A stretch of 64,000 nucleotides of DNA from Lachnospiraceae bacterium (lineage in GTDB: Bacteria > Bacillota > Clostridia > Lachnospirales > Lachnospiraceae). How positions within the stretch are numbered: position 1 is the first letter of the stretch; every line of letters begins with the position of its first letter. The notes beneath the pieces are model-generated. The model was not told the DNA's origin, ran no database searches, and saw nothing but the letters and a program-made list of their open reading frames with translations. Positions 54,299-62,900 of this stretch are shown here, piece after piece. The stretch covers positions 1 through 64,000 of the forward strand of contig JAIKXM010000027.1 of assembly GCA_024684085.1 (NCBI GenBank). The letters are read 5' to 3'. The position numbers and the translations under genes are program-made.

Positions 54299-55279
54299 TT
54301 GGGTGAGGTATTATCTCAGAGCGAGATAGACAGCCTTTTGGCTGCACTGAGTACCGGCGAGCTTGATGCCGAGGAGATGCAGAAAAAAGACGAGCGTCTT
54401 GTACGTAATTATGACTTCGCCCGTCCGGCTAAATTCTCCAAGGAACATCTTAGAACACTGGAAATTATATATGAACATTACGGACGACTCCTGTCAACCA
54501 ATCTTCCGTTGTATCTTCGTAAGAACGTTCAGGTGAGCGTGGCGAGTTCGGAGACGGTTGTATTCTCGGAATTTTCCAATGCGATGTCCAATCCCGTTAT
54601 ATTGGGTATCGTAAGCTTTCATCCGCTTCAGGGACAGGCTATCATCGAGATATCTCCCAATTTGGGATATGCGATGATCGACAGAATGCTCGGAGGCAAG
54701 GGTGATACGATCGATAAGAACAGAGAATTTTCGGAGATCGAGCTGGCGCTGATAGAGAAGATCATGATTATCGCAATGCAGCTGATGAAAGATCCGTGGA
54801 AGAATGTTATAGATATCGAACCTTTCCTTGAGAGGATCGAGACCAATCCTCAGTTCACACAGATAATCGCACCCAACGACATGATAGCGATCATCACACT
54901 TAATCTTAAGATTGGTGATGTGGAAGGATTTATGACCATCTGTCTTCCTTTTGCGACTGTAGAACCGGTTATGGACAGATTGAATACCAAGTTCTGGTAC
55001 TCAACTCTGAAGGAGACAAGTGATGAGGATTTCTCTGTATATGTTGAAGATCTTGTCAGACGTGTTGATGTACCGATCAAAGCGGTGCTTGGCAACAGTC
55101 TTATAACAGTCAGTGATTTTGCTAATCTTCAAATAGGAGATATAATTAGACTTGATACCAATGTTGATGAAGAAGTGAGCATCTTCGTTGGTAATATCAA
55201 AAAATTCAAGGCCCTGCCGGGTAAGAGCGATGACAAAAATGCTGTCAGAGTGTCGGCGGTCTTAAGAGAGGAGGAATAG
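54299..55279 (+). CDS. fliM: Flagellar motor switch protein FliM
   Basis: C-ring protein that binds phosphorylated CheY. The N-terminal CheY-binding peptide is LSQSEIDSLLAAL. The middle domain has the GGxG-like motif MLGGKGD, and the C-terminal SpoA domain begins near LVRRVDVPIKAVLG. The start is TTG 54299, with GGGAGGTGA seven bases upstream. Length 326. Confidence 0.96.
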   Translation: MGEVLSQSEIDSLLAALSTGELDAEEMQKKDERLVRNYDFARPAKFSKEHLRTLEIIYEHYGRLLSTNLPLYLRKNVQVSVASSETVVFSEFSNAMSNPVILGIVSFHPLQGQAIIEISPNLGYAMIDRMLGGKGDTIDKNREFSEIELALIEKIMIIAMQLMKDPWKNVIDIEPFLERIETNPQFTQIIAPNDMIAIITLNLKIGDVEGFMTICLPFATVEPVMDRLNTKFWYSTLKETSDEDFSVYVEDLVRRVDVPIKAVLGNSLITVSDFANLQIGDIIRLDTNVDEEVSIFVGNIKKFKALPGKSDDKNAVRVSAVLREEE

Positions 55280-55283
55280 AAGG

Positions 55284-56519
55284 ATGGACGGTGGTATCTT
55301 ATCGCAGGATGAGATAAACGCTTTGCTCAGTGGAATGTCTAATGATCCACAGCCGGTCGACTCGGCACCGGCGGTTGATGACTCCTTACTCAATGATGTT
55401 GAGAAGGATGCCATAGGCGAAGTGGCCAATATCAGCATGGGAACATCCGCAACAACTCTCTATTCCCTTGTTAATCGAAAAGTTAATATTACAACGCCTG
55501 TTGTCTCACTCAGTACATGGGATGAGCTTCAGACAGATAAACAGAAGCCTTGTGTATTTATTCAGATCAAGTATACAAGCGGTTTGGATGGATCTAACAT
55601 TCTGATCCTTAAGGAGCAGGATGTCAAGATCATCACCGACCTTATGATGGGCGGTGATGGAACTAATACAGACGGAGAGCTGGGAGAGCTTCACTTAAGT
55701 GCTATCTCAGAGGCGATGAACCAGATGATGGGTTCATCGGCTACATCGTTATCACAGATGCTGGGTAAGATGATCGATATCTCTCCACCGAGTGCCGATC
55801 TGGTCGATATGCGCGATTCAAGCGTTGATGGCGGTCAGGTGGCAGATTTCCTGGCAGGAACCTTCGTTAAGATTGCATTCAGGATGCAGATAGAAGATCT
55901 GGTAGACAGTACGATCCTTCAGCTGTATCCAATTGACTTCGCTAAAGAGATAGTAGCGACGTTCATGGGAGAAGCAATGGGTGGCAGTGATGCGGCACCG
56001 GCGCCGCAGCCAGCAGTTGAAGAACCCGTGGCACCCGCTTACGAACCTCCGAAAGTGGAGCCTGTACCTTCATCAGGTACCAATCCCATGCCACAACCAC
56101 AACCTAACATGGCACAGGGTATGGATCCCAATATGGGCATGCAGAACATGAATATGAACATGATGCCTAATTACGGGATGCCTATGATGGGGATGCCAAC
56201 AATGGGAATGCCTCAGAACTACGGCATGAATTATCAGCCGGCACAGTTCGAGAATTTCCAGGGTAACTTAGCAGCTATATCCGGTAAAGAGAACATTGAG
56301 CTTATCATGGATGTTCCTTTGGAAGTGACGGTTGAGCTTGGACGTACCAAGAAGTCCATTGCGGACATTCTGGACTTTGCTCCGGGTACGATCATAGAGC
56401 TTGACAAGATTGCCGGCGAGCCGATCGATGTATTGGTTAACGGCAAGTTTGTTGCAAAAGGCGAAGTTGTAGTTATCGAAGAAAGTTTTGGTGTTCGAGT
56501 AACGGAGATTATTAAATAA
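55284..56519 (+). CDS. fliY: Flagellar motor switch phosphatase FliY
   Basis: Bacillus-type C-ring protein that also removes phosphate from CheY. It has an N-terminal peptide like that of FliM (LSQDEINALLSGM) and a CheC-like domain with both active sites (KDAIGEVANISMGTSA; LSAISEAMNQMMGSSA, each with the E..N pair). A very methionine-rich linker follows (about 270-320: PNMGMQNMNMNMMPNYGMPM). The C-terminal FliN/SpoA domain is at about 335-411. It starts four bases after fliM and is followed by cheY, its likely substrate. Confidence 0.95.
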   Translation: MDGGILSQDEINALLSGMSNDPQPVDSAPAVDDSLLNDVEKDAIGEVANISMGTSATTLYSLVNRKVNITTPVVSLSTWDELQTDKQKPCVFIQIKYTSGLDGSNILILKEQDVKIITDLMMGGDGTNTDGELGELHLSAISEAMNQMMGSSATSLSQMLGKMIDISPPSADLVDMRDSSVDGGQVADFLAGTFVKIAFRMQIEDLVDSTILQLYPIDFAKEIVATFMGEAMGGSDAAPAPQPAVEEPVAPAYEPPKVEPVPSSGTNPMPQPQPNMAQGMDPNMGMQNMNMNMMPNYGMPMMGMPTMGMPQNYGMNYQPAQFENFQGNLAAISGKENIELIMDVPLEVTVELGRTKKSIADILDFAPGTIIELDKIAGEPIDVLVNGKFVAKGEVVVIEESFGVRVTEIIK

Positions 56520-56540
56520 GAGTTAGGAGTGTAATGGATT

Positions 56541-56903
56541 ATGGCAAAGAATATTCTGATATGTGACGATGCTGCTTTTATGAGAATGATGATTAAAGAT
56601 ATTCTCACCAAGAATGGCTACAACGTTATCGGCGAAGCTGAGAACGGTGCCAAAGGCGTAGAGAAGTACAGCGAACTTAAGCCTGATCTTGTTCTCATGG
56701 ATATTACAATGCCTGAGATGGACGGCATTCAGGCACTTAAGGCGATCAAGGCCGGTGACGGAGATGCCAAAGTTATTATGTGTTCCGCAATGGGACAGCA
56801 GGCAATGGTTATCGATTCTATCCAGAACGGCGCCAAAGATTTTATCGTTAAGCCTTTCCAGGCTGATCGTGTACTTGAGGCAGTTAAGAAGGTTATCGGT
56901 TAA
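56541..56903 (+). CDS. cheY: Chemotaxis response regulator CheY
   Basis: A single receiver domain of 120 residues with acidic pocket D9-D10, phosphorylation site D54 (LVLMDITMPEMDG), S82 and K104 (FIVKPF). It binds FliM when phosphorylated. Its place in the fla/che operon between fliY and fliO is as in Bacillus. Confidence 0.97.
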   Translation: MAKNILICDDAAFMRMMIKDILTKNGYNVIGEAENGAKGVEKYSELKPDLVLMDITMPEMDGIQALKAIKAGDGDAKVIMCSAMGQQAMVIDSIQNGAKDFIVKPFQADRVLEAVKKVIG

Positions 56904-56905
56904 TA

Positions 56906-57373
56906 ATGCTTCTATCGGCTGCTGACAGAGCTGCGGGTGGCAGTTCCTTTATTGAATTTATTACTGTTCTTCTGATTTTTGCCATCGTGCTGGCTATAGC
57001 ATACGGTGTTACCAGGTGGATTGGCAATTTTCAGAAGAGTCAGAATACAGGTAAGAATATTGAGGTGATCGAATCTGTTCGCTTGTCTCCTTCCATCGTC
57101 GGGGAGATTGTGAAAGTGGGTAACAGGTATATTTGTGTAGCCCTTTCCAAGGATAATGCCACATTTTTGTGTGAGTTGGAAGAAAGCGATATTGTAAGGT
57201 CTGCAGATTCTCCTGTATCCATCGATTTTGGAAGTGTTCTTAAGAAGATGAGCGACGCTATATCGGGTAAAAATAGCCCGGACAACGGTCTTTCAGGTGC
57301 GAAAGAATCCGATAATGGTCTATCGGTCGGGGAAGGCACGGATGATAGAGCGGATAGCGGGAGCAAGTCGTAA
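56906..57373 (+). CDS. fliO: Flagellar export protein FliO (FliZ of Bacillus)
   Basis: A 155-residue protein with one membrane helix (about 16-38) and a small beta-rich FliO domain (about 50-97; IEVIESVRLSPSIVGEIVKV). The Ser/Asp/Gly-rich C-terminus is unstructured. FliO assists assembly of the FliP/Q/R export gate, which is encoded next. It begins two bases after the cheY stop. Confidence 0.88.
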   Translation: MLLSAADRAAGGSSFIEFITVLLIFAIVLAIAYGVTRWIGNFQKSQNTGKNIEVIESVRLSPSIVGEIVKVGNRYICVALSKDNATFLCELEESDIVRSADSPVSIDFGSVLKKMSDAISGKNSPDNGLSGAKESDNGLSVGEGTDDRADSGSKS

Positions 57374-57408
57374 AGAGTACCGGGGTCGATGAATAGGTTA
57401 AGAGACAT

Positions 57409-58275
57409 ATGCATAATAGAATACTGAGTACAATATGCCTGCTGTTATTGGTGGGCATATTGTGTATTGTACAGAACACTGCCGTTTATGCCGCAGAAAG
57501 GGAGACTACGGGCATAGAGCGTGAGCTTACCGGAACGACTGATGAGAGAACCAATATCAGGGAACCGGGAGCTTCCGATTCGGCAGATGAATTGAAAGAA
57601 TTGAATATCGACAATACGGTTACCATCACTTATGATGACGGCAACGGTAATATCAACGGAGCGCTGAGGATACTGATCACGCTGACGTTGATCGCTATAG
57701 CACCGATGCTGATCATAATGCTGACCAGTTTTACGAGGATAATAATCGTCCTGCACTTTACGAGGAATGCTCTTAATACGCAGACGGCTCCTCCCAATCA
57801 GGTCATAATCGGTCTGGCGCTCTTCCTTACGTTTTTTATCATGGGACCTACCATCAATCAGATAAGAGAAGAGGCTATCGAACCGTTTGACAGGGGGGAA
57901 CTGACTCAGCAGGAGGCTTTTGATACGGCTATGAAGCCTATAAGGGAGTTCATGTACGGGCAGACGCAGACTAAGGATGCTCAGATGTTCATGGAGATAT
58001 CCGGAGCCGAATGGACGGGAGATCTGGCCGATATCCCTAACGCCGTATTGATTCCCAGTTTTGTCGTGAGCGAGCTCAGAACGGCTTTTATTATCGGATT
58101 TCTGATCTACATACCCTTTATAGTCATAGACATGGTAGTGGCTTCGGCTCTTATGAGTATGGGTATGATGATGTTGCCGCCTACGACTATTTCCATGCCT
58201 TTTAAGATACTGTTGTTCGTGCTTGCGGACGGCTGGAATCTGATAATAGGCAATGTGGTAAGGACTTTCTATTAG
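57409..58275 (+). CDS. fliP: Flagellar export gate protein FliP
   Basis: Core subunit of the type III export gate. The protein (288 residues) has an N-terminal signal sequence (about 7-28), an acidic stretch, and four membrane helices, with the family motifs MLTSFTRIIIVLHFTRNAL, TAPPNQVIIGLALFLTFFIM and SFVVSELRTAFIIGFLIYIP. Confidence 0.96.
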   Translation: MHNRILSTICLLLLVGILCIVQNTAVYAAERETTGIERELTGTTDERTNIREPGASDSADELKELNIDNTVTITYDDGNGNINGALRILITLTLIAIAPMLIIMLTSFTRIIIVLHFTRNALNTQTAPPNQVIIGLALFLTFFIMGPTINQIREEAIEPFDRGELTQQEAFDTAMKPIREFMYGQTQTKDAQMFMEISGAEWTGDLADIPNAVLIPSFVVSELRTAFIIGFLIYIPFIVIDMVVASALMSMGMMMLPPTTISMPFKILLFVLADGWNLIIGNVVRTFY

Positions 58276-58337
58276 CGGGGCAGTGACAGGCACGTATGGG
58301 GCTGTGAAGGGCTTAATAAGGCCCGCTAAAGCCTTTT
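58272..58337 (+). other. Possible stem-loop between fliP and fliQ
   Basis: TTAGCGGG (58272-58279, includes the fliP stop) pairs with CCCGCTAA (58322-58329) around 42 bases; AGCC and five T residues follow. A smaller AAGGC/GCCTT hairpin could form instead. It may tune expression of the downstream gate genes. Confidence 0.38.
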
Positions 58338-58388
58338 TGGATGCGGTCGTGGACGCTAGGTGTAAAAAGCGGATAAGAGGTTAAGAAG

Positions 58389-58658
58389 ATGACGATCAAT
58401 GATGTTACGGCGATAATGAGCAGAGGACTGTATGTTGTGGTTATAACAGCCGCACCTATACTTCTCGTATCCCTTGTAGTGGGTCTTATCGTAAGTATCT
58501 TTCAGACCGTAACCTCTATTCAGGAGCAGACGCTTACCTTCGTTCCCAAGATACTTGCTATTTTCCTTGCATTGATAATCCTGGGACATTGGATGTTGGA
58601 TAATATGGTGGAATATATGGTCCAGCTATGGAATGACTTCTCGGTTTATATTAAGTAG
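58389..58658 (+). CDS. fliQ: Flagellar export gate protein FliQ
   Basis: An 89-residue protein with two membrane helices and the family motifs AAPILLVSLVVGLIVSIFQT and TSIQEQTLTFVPKI. It forms the gate together with FliP and FliR. It lies 113 bases after fliP, a longer gap than usual in this operon. Confidence 0.96.
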   Translation: MTINDVTAIMSRGLYVVVITAAPILLVSLVVGLIVSIFQTVTSIQEQTLTFVPKILAIFLALIILGHWMLDNMVEYMVQLWNDFSVYIK

Positions 58659-58746
58659 TACAGCCTGCATCAGACAGACAAACTGAGTCATTTATTCAAA
58701 TTCAGACCGGTCTGTTTCGGATCATATAGATTATCAGGGGAGAGAT

Positions 58747-59529
58747 ATGATCGATTATTCCTTCACTTACGGGGATCTCGAGTTCTTCTTATGTATTCTC
58801 GTTCGTGTATTGTCATTTATATATGTGGCGCCTGTCTTCAGTCAGCGCGGGATACCAAATCAAGTAAAAATTGGCTTGGGTATTTTTATGTCCGCACTTC
58901 TGTATGGTGTGATACCGGTCAAGCCTCAGCTTGAATACTATTCGGTTTGGGGATATGCCGTTATCATAGCAAGAGAGACGCTGACCGGACTTTTGATCGG
59001 TTATTCGGCTTCTATCTGTAATAATATCGTTGACTTTGCCGGTCGAATAATGGATATGGAGTCAGGTCTTTCAATGGCCAATCTTATGGACCCTACGACA
59101 GGACAGATGTCGAGTATGTCAGGTATCCTGTACCAGTATGCGTTCATGCTGATGCTTCTGCTGTCGGGAATGCACAGGTACATATTGAGGGCTTTGGCGG
59201 ATACTTTTACATTGATCCCCGTGGGCGGGGCGATATTTGACTGGGATAGACTACTTCAGTCAATAATAACTTTTATGGGAGATTATGTCTCCATAGGGTT
59301 CAGGATATGTCTTCCCATGTTCGCAGTGATGATCTTAATGAATGCGGTTCTCGGTATTATGGCCAAGGTATCTCCGCAGCTTAATATGTTCGCGGTTGGT
59401 ATGCAGATTAAGGTACTGGTTGGATTATGCGTGTTATTCTTAACGGCCGGGATGCTTCCGGATGTATCCAATTTCATATTTACGGAGATGAAGACAATGA
59501 TGAATGTCTTCGTGGGAGATATGATGTAA
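58747..59529 (+). CDS. fliR: Flagellar export gate protein FliR
   Basis: A 260-residue polytopic gate protein (LVRVLSFIYVAPVFSQRGIP; GYSASICNNIVDFAGRIMDM; FRICLPMFAVMILMNAVLGI). GGGGAGAG lies just before ATG 58747. Its end overlaps the only canonical start available for flhB by 103 bases. Confidence 0.95.
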   Translation: MIDYSFTYGDLEFFLCILVRVLSFIYVAPVFSQRGIPNQVKIGLGIFMSALLYGVIPVKPQLEYYSVWGYAVIIARETLTGLLIGYSASICNNIVDFAGRIMDMESGLSMANLMDPTTGQMSSMSGILYQYAFMLMLLLSGMHRYILRALADTFTLIPVGGAIFDWDRLLQSIITFMGDYVSIGFRICLPMFAVMILMNAVLGIMAKVSPQLNMFAVGMQIKVLVGLCVLFLTAGMLPDVSNFIFTEMKTMMNVFVGDMM

Positions 59530-60635
59530 TACCCATTGATCTTCAGTTCTTTGCCGAGAATGCCGACGGTGAAGAGAAGACTGAGCCTGCTACGGCCAAG
59601 AAACTGGAAGATGCCAGAAAAGAAGGTCAGGTAGCCAAGTCCAAGGAGATAGCCAATTGTCTGGGGCTGCTTACGGCCTTTCTTGTCCTTAAGTTCTGGA
59701 CGGGTCAGATGGGAACCCGTTTTATCGGCAATTTTGAGTTCGTATATAACCGGATCCCGGAGATAGCGTCACTTGTTGGTGGAACCTCTCCTACGGCCGG
59801 ATTGAATAATATGATACGTCAGAGCATGCTGACGATCGTGATAATACTTGCGCCTATCATGCTGATCGGCTTCATGGTGGCTTTCGTCAGTGATCTTGTA
59901 CAGGTCAAATGGCAGCCCACGGCGAAGCCTTTACAGCCGAAGTTCTCCAAGATCAATCCCATCAACGGATTCAAGAGAATATTCTCCGTTAATTCGCTGG
60001 TGGAACTGGTCAAATCACTTGCCAAGATCCTGTTGGTAGTCTATGTGGTCTACTCCTACATCAAGGATAAGACAGGGATCCTGTATATTCTCTATTCGGT
60101 ATCGCTTACCGAGGGAGTGGCACTTGTCGGCAAGACCGTGACTGATCTGGGGATAAGGGTAAGTGCCATATATGTGATAATAGCTTTACTTGATTTTGCT
60201 TATCAGAAGTACAAGTTCAATAAGGACATGAAGATGACTAAGCAGGAGATCAAGGAAGAATATAAGAATATCGAAGGTAATCCCGAGATCAAGAGCAGGA
60301 TCAGACAGCGTATGAGGGAAGTGAGTATGCGTCGAATGATGCAGTCGGTTCCTAAGGCCGACGTAGTCATCACGAACCCTACTCATTATGCGATCGCCGT
60401 TCAGTATGATACGGATATCGCTCCTGCGCCTGTAGTACTTGCCAAGGGAGCCGATTATCTTGCACAGCGTATCAAGGATATCGCAAAAGATAACGAGATT
60501 GAGATCGTCGAGAACAAGCCTCTCGCCCGTATGCTCTATGCCAATGTTGAAGTCGGAGAGCAGGTTCCGCCCGAACTGTATCAGGCCGTCGCGGAAGTTC
60601 TGGCATTTGTATATCATGAGCAAGGGAAAATCTGA
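59427..60635 (+). CDS. flhB: Flagellar export switch protein FlhB
   Basis: Membrane protein that changes export specificity after self-cleavage at NPTH (here VVITNPTHYAIAVQY). The conserved part starts IDLQFFAENADGEEKTEPAT at about base 59535, followed by four helices and the cytoplasmic domain. In its frame, the only ATG/GTG/TTG ahead of this is ATG 59427, deep inside fliR. It would add about 36 atypical residues and has no good ribosome-binding site. GGGAGA at 59514-59519 would instead suit an ATA at 59529 or ATT at 59535, both rare starts. The real start, or a fusion with FliR by frameshifting, is therefore open. Confidence 0.9.
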   Translation: MRVILNGRDASGCIQFHIYGDEDNDECLRGRYDVIPIDLQFFAENADGEEKTEPATAKKLEDARKEGQVAKSKEIANCLGLLTAFLVLKFWTGQMGTRFIGNFEFVYNRIPEIASLVGGTSPTAGLNNMIRQSMLTIVIILAPIMLIGFMVAFVSDLVQVKWQPTAKPLQPKFSKINPINGFKRIFSVNSLVELVKSLAKILLVVYVVYSYIKDKTGILYILYSVSLTEGVALVGKTVTDLGIRVSAIYVIIALLDFAYQKYKFNKDMKMTKQEIKEEYKNIEGNPEIKSRIRQRMREVSMRRMMQSVPKADVVITNPTHYAIAVQYDTDIAPAPVVLAKGADYLAQRIKDIAKDNEIEIVENKPLARMLYANVEVGEQVPPELYQAVAEVLAFVYHEQGKI

Positions 60636-60866
60636 GGATATGTTTCCGGGTGGCTGCAGGTCAATATTTTCACAAGAAACGCCTAGTGAAACGTCGGCAC
60701 TTAGTGAGGCTGTGCCGAACTTAGTGTCCGTTACGCTCACATCGGAGCGAGAGCGCCGTTTCGGTGAATATATTGACCGGAAGCGTAAAGAAACAGGTGA
60801 ACAGTAATAGCCTGTGACGGGTCTTGGTCGACGGGGATAAGAATGAGGAAAGGAGGATATACGTGA
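60636..60866 (+). other. Gap between flhB and flhA occupied by the repeat element
   Basis: 231 bases, about half of which are repeat copy 2. The final part has AAAGGAGG (60850-60857), about nine bases before ATG 60867 of flhA. No terminator or clear promoter was found. Confidence 0.5.
60658..60779. repeat. Repeat element copy 2 (MITE/REP-like) within the flagellar operon
   Basis: The element is bounded by GGTCAATATTTTCAC (from 60657) and GTGAATATATTGACC (to 60778), a near-perfect inverted repeat. Imperfect pairing continues inward (GAAACGCC with GGCG..TTTC). It contains hairpins CGGCAC/GTGCCG, GGC-TGT-GCC and CGCTC/GAGCG. Bases 60692-60774 match 25-107 of the window at 77 of 83 positions. 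There is no open frame that spans it; it lies between flhB and flhA. Confidence 0.82.
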
Positions 60867-62900
60867 ATGAGAAAAGCTGATGTTGGCGTGGCATTATATG
60901 TGCTGGCGGCTTTTATTATGTTCATCATCAGTATACCTTCATGGTTATTGGATATCCTTCTTGCGATCAATATATCACTTGCTTTTACGATCCTTTTTAC
61001 CTGTATGTTCTCAAAAGAAGTTCTGGATATGTCTTACTTTCCTACAGTACTTCTGTTTACCACTATTTTCCGAATAGGTCTTAATGTATCTTCAACGAAG
61101 CTGATCTTAACTACCGGTGATCCCGGTAACGTCGTTGAGACCTTCGGAGAGTACGTTGGCGGCGGTGACCTTATCATCGGTGCCATCGTCTTCATCATCC
61201 TGATACTGATCCAGTTCATGGTCATCAATAAAGGTTCCGAACGTGTGGCTGAAGTAACCGCAAGATTCACGCTTGATGCCATGCCCGGTAAGCAGATGGC
61301 TATCGATGCCGATCTTAATACCGGCGCGATAACCGATAAGGAGGCCAAGGCCAGAAGAGATAAGATCCAGGAAGAAGCGAGCTTCTTCGGTTCCATGGAC
61401 GGTGCGGTTAAGTATGTAAAGGGAGATGCGACAGCCGGTCTTATAATAACGGCCGTTAACATCATCGGCGGTATCGCCATGGGTATGCTCAGGCAGAACA
61501 TGGATATCAATACAGCACTTTCCCGTTATACCATTTTGACCATAGGTGACGGTCTGGTATCCCAGATACCTTCACTTCTTATATCACTCTCAACAGGTAT
61601 CCTTGTTACCAAGGGCTCTAAGGATGCGGACTTTGGTTCGGTCCTTATCAGGCAGCTCTTCGGTATCCCCAAGGTGTTATATCTCGTTGGAGCTATCATC
61701 AGTTTCTTGGGTGTTGTAACACCTCTGAATCCGGTAATTTTTATAACACTCGGAGTAATATTCATCGTTGTCGGACGAATGATGGCAGGCACTATTGAGA
61801 CTGCAGGGATCGAGAGTCAGGTGGCGGAAGAAGAAGTGGCTGCGGAGGAGATCAGACAGCCCGAGAACGTCAATACGCTCTTACAGGTCGACCCCATCGA
61901 GCTTGAGTTCGGTTACGGTATCATCCCGCTTGCCGATGTTAATCAGGGCGGTGACCTCCTTGACCGAGTCGTAATGATCAGACGACAGGTCGCTCTTGAG
62001 CTGGGTACGGTCGTTCCTATAATCCGACTTCGAGATAATATACAGCTGAATCCTAATCAATATATAATCAAGATAAAGGGTATACAGGTCAGCGAAGGCG
62101 AGATCCTGTTCGACCATTATATGGCCATGAATCCGGGCTATGTCGAAGAAGAGATCACCGGTATCCCAACATTCGAACCGTCCTTTCATCTGCCGGCTAT
62201 CTGGATCACGGAGAGCCAGCGGGAAAGAGCGGAGAGTATGGGATATACGGTTGTCGATCCTCCGTCTATCATCGCTACTCACCTGACACAGGTGATAAGA
62301 GAGCATATTGCGGAACTTTTGAGCAGACAGGATACTCAGAACCTTATCAACAACCTGAAGGAGCCCAATCCAACGCTTGTCGAAGAGCTTGTGCCTAAGC
62401 TGCTCGGTGTCGGCGAGATCCAGAAAGTATTGCAGAATCTGCTTAAAGAAGGCATTTCGATCAGAGACCTTCTTACCATTTTTGAGACGCTTGCGGACTA
62501 TGCTCCTACGACGAGAGATCCTGATATCCTTACGGAATATGTAAGACAGTCTTTAAAAAGAGCGATATCCAGCAAGTTCTTTATGCCCAATGAGACTACC
62601 AGCGTGGTGACTCTTGATCCCAAGGTGGAGCAGAAGCTTATGGGCAGTGTGAAACAGACAGAGACGGGCGCTTTTCTCAATCTTGATCCGGATACGACCA
62701 GAGCGATCATGAAATCCGTTGAGACGGAGACCAAGAAGCTTGAAGATATGGGCAAACCGGCCATAATCATCACTTCTCCGATCGTGAGAATATATTTCAA
62801 GAGACTCACCGAAGACTACTTCAGAGACCTGATAGTGGTATCTTATAATGAAGTTGAGTCCAATGTTGAATTACAGTCAGTTGGGATGGTAACAGCATGA
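60867..62900 (+). CDS. flhA: Flagellar export protein FlhA
   Basis: Largest gate component; a nonamer that binds export substrates and chaperones. The 677-residue protein has about eight membrane helices in the first 330 residues. The FHIPEP signature region lies around ARFTLDAMPGKQMAIDADLN, and GDGLVSQIPSLLISLSTGIL is also conserved. A soluble C-terminal domain follows from about 345. ATG 60867 has AAAGGAGG upstream. Its TGA overlaps the ATG of flhF. Confidence 0.97.
   Translation: MRKADVGVALYVLAAFIMFIISIPSWLLDILLAINISLAFTILFTCMFSKEVLDMSYFPTVLLFTTIFRIGLNVSSTKLILTTGDPGNVVETFGEYVGGGDLIIGAIVFIILILIQFMVINKGSERVAEVTARFTLDAMPGKQMAIDADLNTGAITDKEAKARRDKIQEEASFFGSMDGAVKYVKGDATAGLIITAVNIIGGIAMGMLRQNMDINTALSRYTILTIGDGLVSQIPSLLISLSTGILVTKGSKDADFGSVLIRQLFGIPKVLYLVGAIISFLGVVTPLNPVIFITLGVIFIVVGRMMAGTIETAGIESQVAEEEVAAEEIRQPENVNTLLQVDPIELEFGYGIIPLADVNQGGDLLDRVVMIRRQVALELGTVVPIIRLRDNIQLNPNQYIIKIKGIQVSEGEILFDHYMAMNPGYVEEEITGIPTFEPSFHLPAIWITESQRERAESMGYTVVDPPSIIATHLTQVIREHIAELLSRQDTQNLINNLKEPNPTLVEELVPKLLGVGEIQKVLQNLLKEGISIRDLLTIFETLADYAPTTRDPDILTEYVRQSLKRAISSKFFMPNETTSVVTLDPKVEQKLMGSVKQTETGAFLNLDPDTTRAIMKSVETETKKLEDMGKPAIIITSPIVRIYFKRLTEDYFRDLIVVSYNEVESNVELQSVGMVTA

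Noticed and set aside
57445-58293. Reverse 282-codon frame opposite fliP
   Set aside because: fliP is a clear family match on the forward strand; the reverse product has no recognisable features.
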